A stretch of DNA of 64,000 nucleotides from Shewanella hanedai (GCF_007197645.1 NZ_VKGK01000002.1:300953-364952), one strand, 5' to 3'; shown: positions 19,796 to 31,184, counted from the stretch's first letter. The notes: generated by a model from the letters alone, not told the origin. Made by a program: numbers and translations.

Positions 19796-20401
19796 TTACA
19801 AAACACTCATCTCACGCAGCAAAGCTCGAGTCTCTACCATTGGTAAACCCACGACTGCGGAGTAGCTCCCCTCGATACGCTCAACAAAGCTGCCACCGAG
19901 GGCTTGTATACCGTAAGCACCCGCTTTGTCCATCGGTTCACCCGTGGCGATATACGCTAGAATATCGGCTTCGGTCAACTCACAAAACTGCACTTTTGTT
20001 TCAACTAAGCACGTCACAGTGTTCACACCATCAGTGAGCGCAACAGCGGTCATGACAACATGCATATGACCGGACAAATCAGACAATATCTTCAGCGCAT
20101 CGGCTTCATTGACTGGTTTACCTAATATTTTATCACCTAGGACAACAATAGTATCCGAGCCCAAAACTAATGGTGAAGATGATTTATTCTCAGCATCGGC
20201 ATTAAAGAGTACCAAACCGGCTTGAGCTTTCTCAACAGCGAGTCGAACCACAAACGTCTGTGGAGATTCACCTAACTGATGGCTTTCATCGATATCTGCT
20301 GATAAAGAGATAAAACTAAAATCGGGCTTTGAGAAGCCCAACTGTGCCAGTAACTCTCTTCGACGTGGAGAAGCCGAAGCCAATATTAACTGCCGAGACA
20401 T
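19796..20401 (-). CDS. maf: Maf-like nucleotide pyrophosphatase (YhdE type)
   Basis: House-cleaning nucleoside triphosphate pyrophosphatase of 201 residues. The N-terminal [14 protein letters not shown] is the family signature, and [11 protein letters not shown] and GKP supply active-site residues. Position between mreD and rng matches E. coli yhdE, whose product acts on dTTP and UTP. A good ribosome binding site, AAGGTGAG, overlaps the mreD stop and precedes ATG 20401. Confidence 0.95.
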   Translation of the reverse strand: MSRQLILASASPRRRELLAQLGFSKPDFSFISLSADIDESHQLGESPQTFVVRLAVEKAQAGLVLFNADAENKSSSPLVLGSDTIVVLGDKILGKPVNEADALKILSDLSGHMHVVMTAVALTDGVNTVTCLVETKVQFCELTEADILAYIATGEPMDKAGAYGIQALGGSFVERIEGSYSAVVGLPMVETRALLREMSVL

Positions 20402-20402
20402 C

Positions 20403-20891
20403 TTATCTCACCTTATATAAACGCCGCACACGGCGTAAAACCCAAAAAACCCAAGGCCAAATAATCAAGCTAGAGATAGCTGGCAGAAATAGATCCACAT
20501 TAAAAGTCACATTACCGACGACAAACTGAATCCAAAAAATCACTAAGTGATGCAAACAGATCAAACAGGCGATCATTAACGCTTGCTGCCACATAGGAAA
20601 GTTTCGTAATCGCTGAAAGTGCAAGACCACCACATAGATGACGAGCGACATAGAGAGCGCACGAACGCCTAGATGCGCCCCCAACATGATGTCCAGCATC
20701 ACACCTAGAATCCAAGCTGATAAAATATTGTATCGGTGCGGAAGCGCCATCGCCCAGTAAATCATCACCAGCAATAGCCAGTCTGGTCGCCAAGCTTCTA
20801 CGAGTTCAGGCAGCGGCATGATCTGAAATAACATGGCCACAAAAAAACTTAACCAAACGACCCAGCGGCCATTGGCAATATGCATACTCAT
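20403..20891 (-). CDS. mreD: rod-shape protein MreD
   Basis: Small integral membrane protein (162 residues, about five hydrophobic segments) of the Rod/elongasome complex, linking MreC and MreB to peptidoglycan synthesis. The [20 protein letters not shown] segment is typical. It overlaps the mreC stop by 4 bp. Confidence 0.94.
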   Translation of the reverse strand: MSMHIANGRWVVWLSFFVAMLFQIMPLPELVEAWRPDWLLLVMIYWAMALPHRYNILSAWILGVMLDIMLGAHLGVRALSMSLVIYVVVLHFQRLRNFPMWQQALMIACLICLHHLVIFWIQFVVGNVTFNVDLFLPAISSLIIWPWVFWVLRRVRRLYKVR

Positions 20892-21784
20892 TCGCTCACC
20901 TCGGCATTCGCCACCGTTTTTTCCGCTGCTGATAGTATCAATGCAGTTTCATCTTCCAATGCTGCGGATGCGGGCTCATCTGGCCAAATCAACAAGAGAT
21001 AGCGAATACGATCTAAGGCAGCCAATGGCTGAGCGATAACATTTGCATAATCCTGACCATCGTCTCTGACTACATTCATCACGCGTGCCACAGGGTAACC
21101 TTCAGGAAAGCGATTCCCTAAACCAGAAGACACCAATAAATCTCCTACACGAATATCGGTACTTTTGGGTACATAACGCAGCTCAAGCTCATCGAGCACA
21201 CCCGTGCCAATCGCGACGACTCTGACATCGTTTCGGGTCACCCTAACAGGAATAGCATGAGTCACATCAGATATTAGCAGCACTCGACTAGTGAGCTCAC
21301 TCACCTGAACAACTTGACCGACGACACCTTGTGCGTCAACAACAGGTTGACCGACAAATACGCCACTCTTAGCACCATGATTGAGAACAACATATTGATG
21401 GTAAGGATCACTTGCCACCTCCATCACCTCTGCAACGACCTTCCTCGCGTCCATATGGACGGGAGAGCCAAGTAGAGATCTAAGGCGATCATTCTCCTGT
21501 CTTAAGTGTTCGAATCGCTGGAGTCTTTCACTCATCAACAGCTGTTGCCTAAGTAACTCTTTATTTTGCTGAGCTAGCATATTACGAGTAGCTAAACTTT
21601 CAGCAGACCAATCTAAGAGTGCTCCGGGGATGTTAGCAATATATTGCAGTGGGCTTAATACAGATGAGATAGATTGACGGACGGGATCGAGTCGGTTGTT
21701 AGCCACAATAAGGATCACCGACAAAATAATTGCCAGTGTTAGCCTGAATTGGTTAGAAATACCACGAGCAAATATGGGCTTCAT
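20888..21784 (-). CDS. mreC: rod-shape protein MreC
   Basis: Bitopic elongasome protein of 298 residues. A membrane helix lies near residues 12-30, a coiled coil of about 40 residues follows (LAQQNKELLRQQLLMSERL), then the beta-barrel pair with VVLNHGAKSGVFVGQPV and RVGDLLVSSGLGNRFPEGYPV. The C-terminus is extended by about 30 acidic and Ala-rich residues. Lies 92 bp after mreB on the same strand. Confidence 0.95.
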   Translation of the reverse strand: MKPIFARGISNQFRLTLAIILSVILIVANNRLDPVRQSISSVLSPLQYIANIPGALLDWSAESLATRNMLAQQNKELLRQQLLMSERLQRFEHLRQENDRLRSLLGSPVHMDARKVVAEVMEVASDPYHQYVVLNHGAKSGVFVGQPVVDAQGVVGQVVQVSELTSRVLLISDVTHAIPVRVTRNDVRVVAIGTGVLDELELRYVPKSTDIRVGDLLVSSGLGNRFPEGYPVARVMNVVRDDGQDYANVIAQPLAALDRIRYLLLIWPDEPASAALEDETALILSAAEKTVANAEVSE

Positions 21785-21876
21785 AAAAAAATATAACTAA
21801 TGAGAAAAACCAGCTGTGAGTATTTGACAGCATAGTGACTAGAAAAGGCGATTAAACACCGCCTTTTCAACATCGA

Positions 21877-22962
<1,086 letters not shown>

Positions 22963-23050
22963 TCAGGTAACTCTATCAACGTCCCTGCAATGAAACAAGT
23001 GCGATGAGGTTAACATTTGCTAATGAAGCAATTTATTTGTGTTTATCATG

Positions 23051-23077
23051 AAAATGACCACTAAAAGGGGTCATTTA
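23051..23077 (-). terminator. terminator at the end of the msh locus
   Basis: AAATGACC (23052-23059) pairs with GGTCATTT (23069-23076), followed by T-rich sequence on the minus strand, about 90 bp beyond the mshQ stop. It would isolate mreB from msh read-through. Confidence 0.6.
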
Positions 23078-23163
23078 TGCTCAAGAAAATACGCAATACA
23101 CCATTCAGTGTAGTAAACAAGATCCGACGTTATTTAAGGTCGGTTTATTAGGAGCGTCACCGC

Positions 23164-26100
23164 TTAATTCACTTCACGCCAATAGATCACTTTGTCATGG
23201 CCACGATATCGACCAAAATAGGCACTCGCTCTTGGATTAGAAAGCGCACCATTGTTATCCCAGTTCCAATACCATTGTAACCATTGTGGAACATCTAAAG
23301 GCGCGGTCACTTGTCCTCGATAACGGTTAGGTGTCGCAGTCAAAGACTGCCAAAGTAGTTCGAACCGCCCTTGAGAAAAGTTACTGTTTGTCCCACCTAT
23401 CCGTGAAACAGCCTGAGTGCCTGCCAAGACAGGATCATAGGTCACCCCAGAAGTCGGCAGCGCAGTAGAGGTTATATTGGTACAACTATCTAATGTGTTA
23501 ACCGCCCATTGAGTCCCATTCCAGAATTCAGCTACCACAGGCATTCTTAATATCTCAGTCTCAGGCCCATATGCATTAGATAACACAACACGACCATGAC
23601 GATAATGTTGAGTAGCGAGCTCCTTGGCGTTACAGCTAGTTGAAATAGAGCAATCATCAGCTGTACCCGCATTCATATCTGGAGAGCTTATCAACACACC
23701 ATCAGTGTCAGTCACTTTAAGACCAATAGTCATAGAGGGATAAGCGCCATCAGTTGCGCTATTTAATAAACGGGTAAATTGAATATTATCACTGACAGTC
23801 TGAACGCCTTGATTTGCTTGAATCCAGTTAAAAGCGGTTAATCCAGTTAGCCTAGATTGATAATTCACTCCGGCATTCGCATTCTCAGCCACAAGCAGTC
23901 CTGTACCTGAAGCAAAACTAGCAAAATAATTCTTTGTCGTATTGCCACTGACATTTCTGGCCCTAACATTCATCGTTAGTAATGTTGGTTCATCCATGTA
24001 AGTAAACCCACCAACCCCACATGCTGCGGGCATACTGGGATTGGGGAGTACTTGAAAGTCATTAGGATAAAATCGCCCTACAGGAGCACTCGTCCCAGAC
24101 TCAATAGGCCTATTGATACCAAAATATAATGGAGGGGGATTAGCTGTGATAGTAAATACCCCTACCTCCGAAACTGCTCGAGTAAGCGTATTGATACCAT
24201 CTGCTCCGACCACATGATTATAATCCGCAATCGGGTCAGCATCGACACCACCGCTAGGCGCCACAAGGTTAAACTTCAGATCTATGTCTTGATGAACATA
24301 ATTTGGCGTAGATAAGTTATTGCATAAGTCAGTATCACTATCACTTGCCCAGGCCATCGCCTGCACATTAAATGTAAAACTTTCACCCGCTTTTTTAAAA
24401 GCAGGACAGCTCGCATCTCCAGCAGAACACGTTGTTTCAGGTAACACACACAAACCTTTAGGATAACGAACAAAGGTGTCTGCACCGTCCATGATTAACC
24501 CGGCTTCATCTCCAGTCCCGGTATAACGGGCATTTAATGTCATCTGGCCAGCATCGGCATAATTAACATCTATGCTTGCCTGCCCTTGGGCATTAAAGGT
24601 TAAATTGAGTGGTACTGCTCCACCCGAATTTAAACCTGCATCAATCTGTGTTGATCCTGAGGTCACTTTGACTTTCTGTGATCCTGTACTTGGGCTGGTA
24701 TAGCTGCTCCAAAATGCCACCGATTTAGTTCCATTGGCGAACCCCGCTATACATTGCTTCGTCACTTCATCTTTCTTCACTGCGTTAACGAGAATATTCT
24801 GTGACGGTTTATTAGAGAATTCATCCGGAATGCCATTGTTTGGTGACGCATTAATATCGCCGAATACAAAGCCACTGTCTGCATAAGTTAGCGTACAGTT
24901 TGCTACAGAGGGTGCAGAAGTGCCTACACGGCAGAGAGTTTGGCTAAAAGGCTTGGCGCCGGGAACTGATCCCGTCACACCCATTGTCACGCTACCTAAG
25001 GTCGTTCGACTTAACTGAATTTGTGCACTTCCACCAGTGAAAGTCACCTGATTACCTGACACTCCAGTGCCACTCCAACCACCGCCACCAGTAACAGTTG
25101 CAGGGCTCAGTGTCGCAGTAACCTGCTCTTGTACCGTTTGAGTACACGCTGCATCTGCACACGCTTTAATCGTGACATTCTCAGGGCTGCACGTCAGCCC
25201 TGTACCAGAGTGGGTAAATTCGAAGTGATCGATAACCACGCCAATAGGTCGAGATTCTAATGCACAGATTTCAACATTATCAATCTCATGAATATTGGTT
25301 GCACCACCTGTCGATCCCGTTAATGAGAGAAGAAAATCGGCAGGAGCTGCAGCTTGTCCAGTTTCGTTAGCAGCATCGAAAGCCGGAACAATTGAGACAA
25401 ACCCACCACTGGTTCTTCGTTCAACTTCGACGATTGATTGGCCCGCAACTCTGGAGTCGACAGTAATACGGTATCTATGTGTCGGACTGCCGTTATTATC
25501 ATCTACTTTAGGGTTTAAGCAGTCACCGTTAGTGTTAGTAGTACCGTTATTACACGCGCCTTTTAGATAACGATAACCCGTGGTACCAGATCCTGAACCA
25601 CGTATCGCGACACTTTGCCGCCTTTGTCCCACATTTGTCGTTGTACTGCCTTCCCCTGAAAAGTTTCCGTATTCATCGATACCAAACCCTAACCAACCAC
25701 CAGCAAAGCCATCAACATTACTTCGTGCGCCATAACCTAAAGGTCCACCTGCCGCACCGGGTTGCGGTGTCACAGCGGCATCTGATAGCACTACAGCAAT
25801 ACCATCTGCACCACTGCCACCATAAGCAAAATGATCAAATTCAATGACAACTAAGTTATCTGCCGCAAGAAACAGTCGTTGATAAGTCGCTGAGGTTGCT
25901 TGATTACCAACACTCTGCGTTTGCCTTAAACGTCCACCGACGATAGCAGGAGTGAAATTACCGCTACTTCTTGCGACCACCCAACTGTCCGTTAAACTTC
26001 CTTGGGAAAAGTCGTCATTAAAACAGGTTAACTGCCGCTCCTTCTTCTCTAACGCAACAAAACTATAATATTCATAGGTATGATTTCTATCAGTGTCGCG

Positions 26101-27483
26101 GTATGTATCCTCATCGACCACCATACTGACTCTATTTTCAGTCAGTTTACAACGCCGTAACCAGCCACCATCACCACCACGTCTGGAATTTTTACCAGCC
26201 ACGAGTGTCGGTGTATTACTGAAACCCGTTAATATCCCCTCGTTGGCACATTGAGCCGATAAATTACCTGAATTAGTTGATAATGTTCGATAATTCCGAC
26301 CAAACTGATAAATAATTTCATCACCATCAAAATTAAAGGTGCCAGTGCCTGACTCAATTGCCAAATAGCCAACTCTCTCATTTTGTAATGAATTAATGAA
26401 GCCAGGACGACATCGGCTTCCTGAACGCACCTCTGATGCTTCGAGAGCCAATTGAATACCAGAATTGTTAAACTCCGATGTAGTTGTTAACCAACAATTA
26501 TTGACAGAGGTGAGCTTTTGATGCAAAACAACATCGAGATCTGAATCCAGAGAGATGTTGGTATAAGGACTGCCATCAACACCAAATGCCTCATCTTGGT
26601 TTATCACCTTTGCCACTAATTCAGTGCCGTCAGACAACTCATGCTCACCCGGAGTCACTGCAATCCAATGCACTTCTGTCATGGCTAATGAAGCTTTATA
26701 ACGATTCCCTGCACTAACTGGTTCTTGTTTACTCCATGTGAAACCTGTACTGGTGATATTAGTGGGAAACACCGAAGCTGGACCATCATTAGCATCAGGG
26801 GTATTCGTTGAAATGGTCGGCATTAGGAAAACTATCGGGGTAACTCCCGTTTCGAATGGCTTCTCAAACGTGACAGTGCCCGATGATGCTTTTCCGAATT
26901 GAAAATTAAACGAAGATTGGGTATTCGTACACATACTGCCAAAATCGGCATCTTGGATAGCATCATCTTCGAAATCGACCTCTCCGTTGCCACTAATGGA
27001 GATTGCGCCAGCTGACGCTAAGGCACCATTAATCTCAGCATTGCCGGCCATACTGACGGAGCCGCCAACATAGACAATGCCATTAATTTTATTATTCCCC
27101 GCAACTGAAAATGAGCCTCTGATATAAATAATCAGATCCTCAGTTTCACCAGAACCATTAAGATTTGAATTATTTAGGGATAAGTTATCGAAATAGAGAC
27201 GCGTTGTTTTACCATTAGTTGTTAAAGATGAGCCGTTATTAAAACTGCCATTATCAAAGTCATAATCTCCAGGCATAAAATTAACGCTACGCCCCGAACA
27301 GCCACTGCTAGTACACGTTAAGTTGCCTAAACTGGGGCCAATATCAGTTGGCGGGGTTAACCCATTAGGACCTAAGTTGGCAGTAGGAGGATCGGTAAAA
27401 ACCACATCGCATTGAGGAACTGCGATAGCAAAGGTAGGAAGTAGAAATATAGACAGTATTATCAAACGCACAATATTAATCAC
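23164..27483 (-). CDS. mshQ: MSHA biogenesis protein MshQ, giant secreted protein
   Basis: Last gene of the MSHA locus, about 1439 residues and exported by a signal peptide (RLIILSIFLLPTFAIA). In order it shows a repetitive beta-helix-like stretch near the N-terminus (GSFSVAGNNKINGIVYVGG), a segment resembling H-type lectin repeats, a legume-lectin-like domain in the middle (DDFSQGSLTDSW ... FDHFAYGGSGADGIAVVL), Ig-like sections, and a Cys-rich C-terminal region (DUF6701-type) ending KVIYWREVN. Start is ambiguous: GTG 27483 (GAGG about 9 nt upstream) or GTG 27471 just after the mshP stop; longer frames run into mshP. The lectin-like folds suggest a glycan-binding pilus-associated or surface protein. 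This is inference; its role in pilus assembly is poorly defined in the family. Confidence 0.82.
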   Translation of the reverse strand: MINIVRLIILSIFLLPTFAIAVPQCDVVFTDPPTANLGPNGLTPPTDIGPSLGNLTCTSSGCSGRSVNFMPGDYDFDNGSFNNGSSLTTNGKTTRLYFDNLSLNNSNLNGSGETEDLIIYIRGSFSVAGNNKINGIVYVGGSVSMAGNAEINGALASAGAISISGNGEVDFEDDAIQDADFGSMCTNTQSSFNFQFGKASSGTVTFEKPFETGVTPIVFLMPTISTNTPDANDGPASVFPTNITSTGFTWSKQEPVSAGNRYKASLAMTEVHWIAVTPGEHELSDGTELVAKVINQDEAFGVDGSPYTNISLDSDLDVVLHQKLTSVNNCWLTTTSEFNNSGIQLALEASEVRSGSRCRPGFINSLQNERVGYLAIESGTGTFNFDGDEIIYQFGRNYRTLSTNSGNLSAQCANEGILTGFSNTPTLVAGKNSRRGGDGGWLRRCKLTENRVSMVVDEDTYRDTDRNHTYEYYSFVALEKKERQLTCFNDDFSQGSLTDSWVVARSSGNFTPAIVGGRLRQTQSVGNQATSATYQRLFLAADNLVVIEFDHFAYGGSGADGIAVVLSDAAVTPQPGAAGGPLGYGARSNVDGFAGGWLGFGIDEYGNFSGEGSTTTNVGQRRQSVAIRGSGSGTTGYRYLKGACNNGTTNTNGDCLNPKVDDNNGSPTHRYRITVDSRVAGQSIVEVERRTSGGFVSIVPAFDAANETGQAAAPADFLLSLTGSTGGATNIHEIDNVEICALESRPIGVVIDHFEFTHSGTGLTCSPENVTIKACADAACTQTVQEQVTATLSPATVTGGGGWSGTGVSGNQVTFTGGSAQIQLSRTTLGSVTMGVTGSVPGAKPFSQTLCRVGTSAPSVANCTLTYADSGFVFGDINASPNNGIPDEFSNKPSQNILVNAVKKDEVTKQCIAGFANGTKSVAFWSSYTSPSTGSQKVKVTSGSTQIDAGLNSGGAVPLNLTFNAQGQASIDVNYADAGQMTLNARYTGTGDEAGLIMDGADTFVRYPKGLCVLPETTCSAGDASCPAFKKAGESFTFNVQAMAWASDSDTDLCNNLSTPNYVHQDIDLKFNLVAPSGGVDADPIADYNHVVGADGINTLTRAVSEVGVFTITANPPPLYFGINRPIESGTSAPVGRFYPNDFQVLPNPSMPAACGVGGFTYMDEPTLLTMNVRARNVSGNTTKNYFASFASGTGLLVAENANAGVNYQSRLTGLTAFNWIQANQGVQTVSDNIQFTRLLNSATDGAYPSMTIGLKVTDTDGVLISSPDMNAGTADDCSISTSCNAKELATQHYRHGRVVLSNAYGPETEILRMPVVAEFWNGTQWAVNTLDSCTNITSTALPTSGVTYDPVLAGTQAVSRIGGTNSNFSQGRFELLWQSLTATPNRYRGQVTAPLDVPQWLQWYWNWDNNGALSNPRASAYFGRYRGHDKVIYWREVN

Positions 27484-27979
27484 GGGCTTCAACCTCAACG
27501 CTGCGACTGACGCGTAAACAGTTAACATCATTTCCAGTGCAATTTCCGGTCTCACAGCTTGCCACACTTGTTATTCTGTACTGCGTGATACTGGCAATGA
27601 CATTGGTGCTATCGCAGGTAATCACAACACTACAGCCATGAAAACCAACAAGAGAAGGATTATCAGTGCCAGCATTCCATGGGCTGGTAACATTACTGCA
27701 CGAAGTGGCAGTGTTATCAGTAGCAGTTAAAGGAAATAGTTGAGCCAACGCCCTATCGGCACCAGAATTAGCTGTCGCAAACGCACGCGTGCCCCACACC
27801 TCTAGATTGACCTGCTCATCAGCATCCTCGAGCACATTGAGTAATGAGGTTGCCATCAGAAACATCACTGTGATCACAAAGATACCGATCACCAACGCGC
27901 TCCCCTGTTGAGATGAAGGAGGGTTCTTTGAATAAGTACCTTGAGAGGCATTTGCGAACACAATCTTATTAGGGGACAT
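27476..27979 (-). CDS. mshP: MSHA minor pseudopilin-like protein MshP
   Basis: 167-residue protein with a PilX-like N-terminus: QQGSALVIGIFVITVMFLMATSL after a 25-residue polar leader. Ser rather than Phe follows the Gly, as is common in this minor-pilin group. Two Cys pairs in the C-terminal third could form disulphides. Its start overlaps mshO by 11 bp. Assigned by position between mshO and mshQ as well as sequence. Confidence 0.85.
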   Translation of the reverse strand: MSPNKIVFANASQGTYSKNPPSSQQGSALVIGIFVITVMFLMATSLLNVLEDADEQVNLEVWGTRAFATANSGADRALAQLFPLTATDNTATSCSNVTSPWNAGTDNPSLVGFHGCSVVITCDSTNVIASITQYRITSVASCETGNCTGNDVNCLRVSRSVEVEARD

Positions 27980-28814
27980 TAATCACCTGCACTTGGTGCT
28001 GATACTGAAACACTTGGCCATTAACCGAAAACGTAGGGGTTAATTGAAGCATGGCATTATTAACTAAACTTGATGGCGTTAATAGAATAGGTTGATCACT
28101 CACCAGAGCCAAATTATTGATAATTTCCTCAGCCATTAATGCTCCACCCGTCATTGTACTGGGAGTTGGTTGCGTCGATTGCAACCCATAGCCAGCATAG
28201 CGCCATAAAGTACCATCGGTGCCATTGGATTGAAAACAATAGCTAACCGGACCATTAATCATAAAGTATCGTTTAATGGGAGAGGCTTCTGCAAATCTTA
28301 CCGCTCTATCGAAAGTAACAAGCCCGCTGGCTTGACTAAACGTATTGACATCAAATAAACGCCCAGAGGTTCCAGCAGGCGTCGATGCATAAATATCCGC
28401 AGTTTTTAATGGATAAACAAGCATCTGATGAGCATTGTTGATTCCTTGAGAAGGAGGCAGAACGGTGCCTGTAACACTTGCTGGAAAAGGAGAGAATGGT
28501 AAGTCAATGTATGATGCACTTGCCTGAATAGGCACAAACTCGACACATTGGTAGTTCGCATTCGTGCTCGGAGGAGCTGGATTTAACCGTATACTATTAG
28601 GCACTGCGTTTCTCAGTTCCCGAGTCATACGTTCAAGACCAAAACGACTTTGCCCCAACACCTGCTCAACTGACGTGGAGTCGATAAATATTCGTGTGCC
28701 CAAGACAACAAAGCTACTCACGCCTAAGACTAAAACCCCTAGGACAATAATCACGGTAACCATCTCAACTAAGGTGAAACCAAGGCTTAGTTTTATTCCT
28801 TTAATCCCCTTCAT
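27969..28814 (-). CDS. mshO: MSHA minor pilin MshO
   Basis: Type IV prepilin-like protein of 281 residues. Short leader MKGIKGIKLSLG then FTLVEMVTVIIVLGVLVLG, with Glu at +5 of the mature form. PulJ/GspJ-like body containing SRFGLERMTRELRNAVPNS. The start overlaps the mshD stop by one base (TAATG). Probably part of the tip or initiation complex with MshB, C, D and P. Confidence 0.9.
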   Translation of the reverse strand: MKGIKGIKLSLGFTLVEMVTVIIVLGVLVLGVSSFVVLGTRIFIDSTSVEQVLGQSRFGLERMTRELRNAVPNSIRLNPAPPSTNANYQCVEFVPIQASASYIDLPFSPFPASVTGTVLPPSQGINNAHQMLVYPLKTADIYASTPAGTSGRLFDVNTFSQASGLVTFDRAVRFAEASPIKRYFMINGPVSYCFQSNGTDGTLWRYAGYGLQSTQPTPSTMTGGALMAEEIINNLALVSDQPILLTPSSLVNNAMLQLTPTFSVNGQVFQYQHQVQVINVP

Positions 28815-29377
28815 TAATAATTACTCCGAATGGCATCATAGGTGATGACCTCACCACTTGGCGTCGTCACACTAATGGCGATAAGTTTGCTGTTTCTGTT
28901 TGCATTCGGGTAGGTAACACTGACCGATAATAGATAGTTCTTATATTGGCTTGAATAGGTGTCGGTAGAGTTTAGCATCAGACTATTTTGATTTAAGCCA
29001 TTGTAGTCATCGACATCATTAAATGTGTTTCGCACTTCACCTGCGTCAGGCCCTAAGCTTGCCGCGGGGGTGCAAGCTAATCCTGCTGGCAAGCCCAAAT
29101 CAGGTCTGGCTGCAGCACCGCACGCAGGTACTCCACCGTTGGCATTGGTATTTTGATCATAACGCTTACCCCAAATTTCATTAAGAATTGAGTGTGCTAA
29201 TTCAGCAGAACGTACCCTATGTAGAGTGTCAGCGGCGCGATCAGCTTGAGGAAATAACATGGTTGCCAGCAACACTAAGGCAATGCTAAGCACGACCATG
29301 CCGACAACAAGCTCTATCAAGGTAAAGCCTTTAGAGCGACCAGATACCAGAGTTTGCTTAAAGAGGTTAGCGACCAT
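28814..29377 (-). CDS. mshD: MSHA minor pilin MshD
   Basis: Prepilin-like protein of 187 residues, leader ending SKG then [24 protein letters not shown], resembling GspI/PilV. I take ATG 29377, which has AGGGG 8-12 nt upstream, instead of the longer frame from 29398. This start lies inside the mshC end (11-bp overlap), consistent with tight operon packing. Confidence 0.9.
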   Translation of the reverse strand: MVANLFKQTLVSGRSKGFTLIELVVGMVVLSIALVLLATMLFPQADRAADTLHRVRSAELAHSILNEIWGKRYDQNTNANGGVPACGAAARPDLGLPAGLACTPAASLGPDAGEVRNTFNDVDDYNGLNQNSLMLNSTDTYSSQYKNYLLSVSVTYPNANRNSKLIAISVTTPSGEVITYDAIRSNY

Positions 29378-29831
29378 GAATATACCCCTGGCTTTCAATG
29401 CTAATGACTAACGTATCATCTGCAGTCACATTTATGCAGGCTCCACTGCAACCTAAGCTAGGAATACCATTATTGTTACTGATGAAATCGACATTGAAGC
29501 TGGTATTACTATTACTCACAAGGGCAAGATTTGAATTCCCTTCAAAGTTACGTTTTGATTCAGTCGGATCCATATCAACTGTGCACGCTAGGTCGCTAAA
29601 TCTCTTAAATTGATAACCTTGAGTATCTACTGCCACTCGGTAGCATTTACCCTGAGTGTTCATTGCAAAGATCTGAGCCTTACGCAGCTCGCTAATGAAC
29701 TCATCACGCAGCGTAAAAGCACTGTAACTGGAACTCGTCAACATACGCGGCAGAACAACCACAGAAAGTATGCCTATCAAAATAATTGTGGTCACTAACT
29801 CTACCAGAGTAAACCCTGTCTCTCTATGCAT
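29367..29831 (-). CDS. mshC: MSHA minor pilin MshC
   Basis: GspH/FimT-like prepilin of 154 residues. Leader MHRETG then FTLVELVTTIILIGILSVVVLPRML. ATG 29831 is supported by GGGGAAC just upstream; the longer frame to 29903 adds 24 unlikely residues. Separated from the third pilin by about 180 bp that contain a hairpin. Confidence 0.9.
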   Translation of the reverse strand: MHRETGFTLVELVTTIILIGILSVVVLPRMLTSSSYSAFTLRDEFISELRKAQIFAMNTQGKCYRVAVDTQGYQFKRFSDLACTVDMDPTESKRNFEGNSNLALVSNSNTSFNVDFISNNNGIPSLGCSGACINVTADDTLVISIESQGYIHGR

Positions 29832-29956
29832 CAGTTCCCCACCTATCAAGGCTTTATGTTTTACGCTAACGGTTATTTTCCAATAACTTATTATGTATGG
29901 CAAATAAAGTTATGAGCTTAAGCCATGATACACACGATACACAGTTATACCATGTA

Positions 29957-29980
29957 TAAAAAGACCTGCATTGCAGGCCT
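29957..29980 (-). terminator. hairpin after third pilin gene
   Basis: CCTGC and GCAGG form a short stem around ATT, and on the minus strand it is followed by TCTTTTT. It lies 33 bp after the stop of the third mshA-like gene and before mshC. Probably a partial terminator that raises pilin over minor-pilin expression. Confidence 0.6.
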
Positions 29981-30012
29981 ATAAACTTGAACTGGATACC
30001 TCTCACGTGTCT

Positions 30013-30522
30013 CTAGCAAGCAAAAGGATCTTGTGCGCCTGTCGGTGTGTAAAGTGTATAAGTCGGCGCAGATGTTGCCGTCGCAGCCGCGTACACAAAA
30101 TTACAGGTATCAGCTGGCGCCCCCTGAGGACTAAATGCTAGCCCCCCTGTCACGGCGGTTGCCACCCAGCTGCTAGCATCTATATCCATAGCAGTACCAA
30201 TCACAGCAGCTGTTTCTGGCAAATAGCCATATACCGTTTGTATCGGAGTTCCCGTGCCGATGTCCACACCAGCGGTGTTCCCTGTATTGGCAGCCCAACC
30301 TGCGGCATCAGCAATACGATCTTCACCGGCAACAGATGCTTTTGAAAACACCAGAGAATTGGCCCCCTGCAAAGATGCCCTAAAGCCATCTAAAGTAGAG
30401 GCTTTAGCATCCCCTTGGAGATTGATAAATTTAGGCGCTGCGGTTACCGCTAAAATCCCTAAAATGATGATTACCACCACTAATTCGATCAAGGTAAAAC
30501 CTAGCTGCTTTGTTCTTATCAT
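30013..30522 (-). CDS. mshA: MSHA-type pilin, third tandem copy
   Basis: Type IVa prepilin of 169 residues. Leader MIRTKQLG, then [28 protein letters not shown], nearly identical to the two upstream copies over the first 60 residues. The remainder diverges, with only local matches such as VYGY. Two Cys in the C-terminal third (TCNF and terminal C) fit the disulphide-bounded D region. Preceded by a strong hairpin, so its expression may differ from the other copies. Confidence 0.9.
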   Translation of the reverse strand: MIRTKQLGFTLIELVVVIIILGILAVTAAPKFINLQGDAKASTLDGFRASLQGANSLVFSKASVAGEDRIADAAGWAANTGNTAGVDIGTGTPIQTVYGYLPETAAVIGTAMDIDASSWVATAVTGGLAFSPQGAPADTCNFVYAAATATSAPTYTLYTPTGAQDPFAC

Positions 30523-30650
30523 CTCTTCGCCTCTATTTAAATTTCATCATCACACTTGGTGCGCAACCAAGGTAGCTTAATCTCAGTTTAGTCAAGCATT
30601 TGGATTTTGGACAATTGGTGATAGGGAAGACATAGCTTCGATTTAGATAT

Positions 30651-30679
30651 AAAAAAGGCCTGCGATGCAGGCCTTTTTT
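30651..30679 (-). terminator. strong hairpin between second and third pilin genes
   Basis: AAAAAAGGCCTGC (30651-30663) and GCAGGCCTTTTTT (30667-30679) form a perfect 13-bp stem with a 3-nt loop and T tract, a textbook intrinsic terminator just after the second pilin gene. It shares the CCTGC/GCAGG core with the hairpin after the third pilin. Confidence 0.88.
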
Positions 30680-30691
30680 ATCAAAATTTCA

Positions 30692-31180
30692 TTAACAATT
30701 ATCAGCTACAACATCATAATCAGGCAAAGTTGTTGCTGTTGCATCAGTATACTCAACAAAACACTTCTTGGTTGCACTAGGAGTGATATCCGCAGGATAA
30801 ATAATAATATCAGCTGCTGATAAAGCTCCAGGCACTGCAATAGTCCATTCTGAACCATCACTTTCTAATACTTTCCCAATCTCAGCAACATCAGCTTTTA
30901 CATAGCCATATACAGCTTTAATATCGTCAGTACCATCACCAGTAGTATCTACATTATTAGCATCAGCTGCATTTGCATCTTTCTCTTTGCCCTGAATAGC
31001 TGCTTTAGAGTAGAGAATTGTATTTGCGCCTTGCAACGCAGCTTTCATACCATCAAGGGTTGATGCACGAGCATCACTTTGTAAATTGATAAACTTAGGT
31101 GCTGCTGTAACTGCAAGAATCCCAAGGATAATAATAACAACTACTAGCTCGATTAAGGTAAAGCCATTTTGTTTTTTCAT
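30692..31180 (-). CDS. mshA: MSHA-type pilin, second tandem copy
   Basis: Prepilin of 162 residues: leader MKKQNG, then the same [22 protein letters not shown] core. Contains an acidic DTTGDGTDD loop and the Cys pair KCFVEY ... terminal C. It starts 4 bp after the stop of the first copy, so the two are almost certainly co-translated. A strong hairpin follows it. Confidence 0.92.
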   Translation of the reverse strand: MKKQNGFTLIELVVVIIILGILAVTAAPKFINLQSDARASTLDGMKAALQGANTILYSKAAIQGKEKDANAADANNVDTTGDGTDDIKAVYGYVKADVAEIGKVLESDGSEWTIAVPGALSAADIIIYPADITPSATKKCFVEYTDATATTLPDYDVVADNC

Positions 31181-31184
31181 AATA

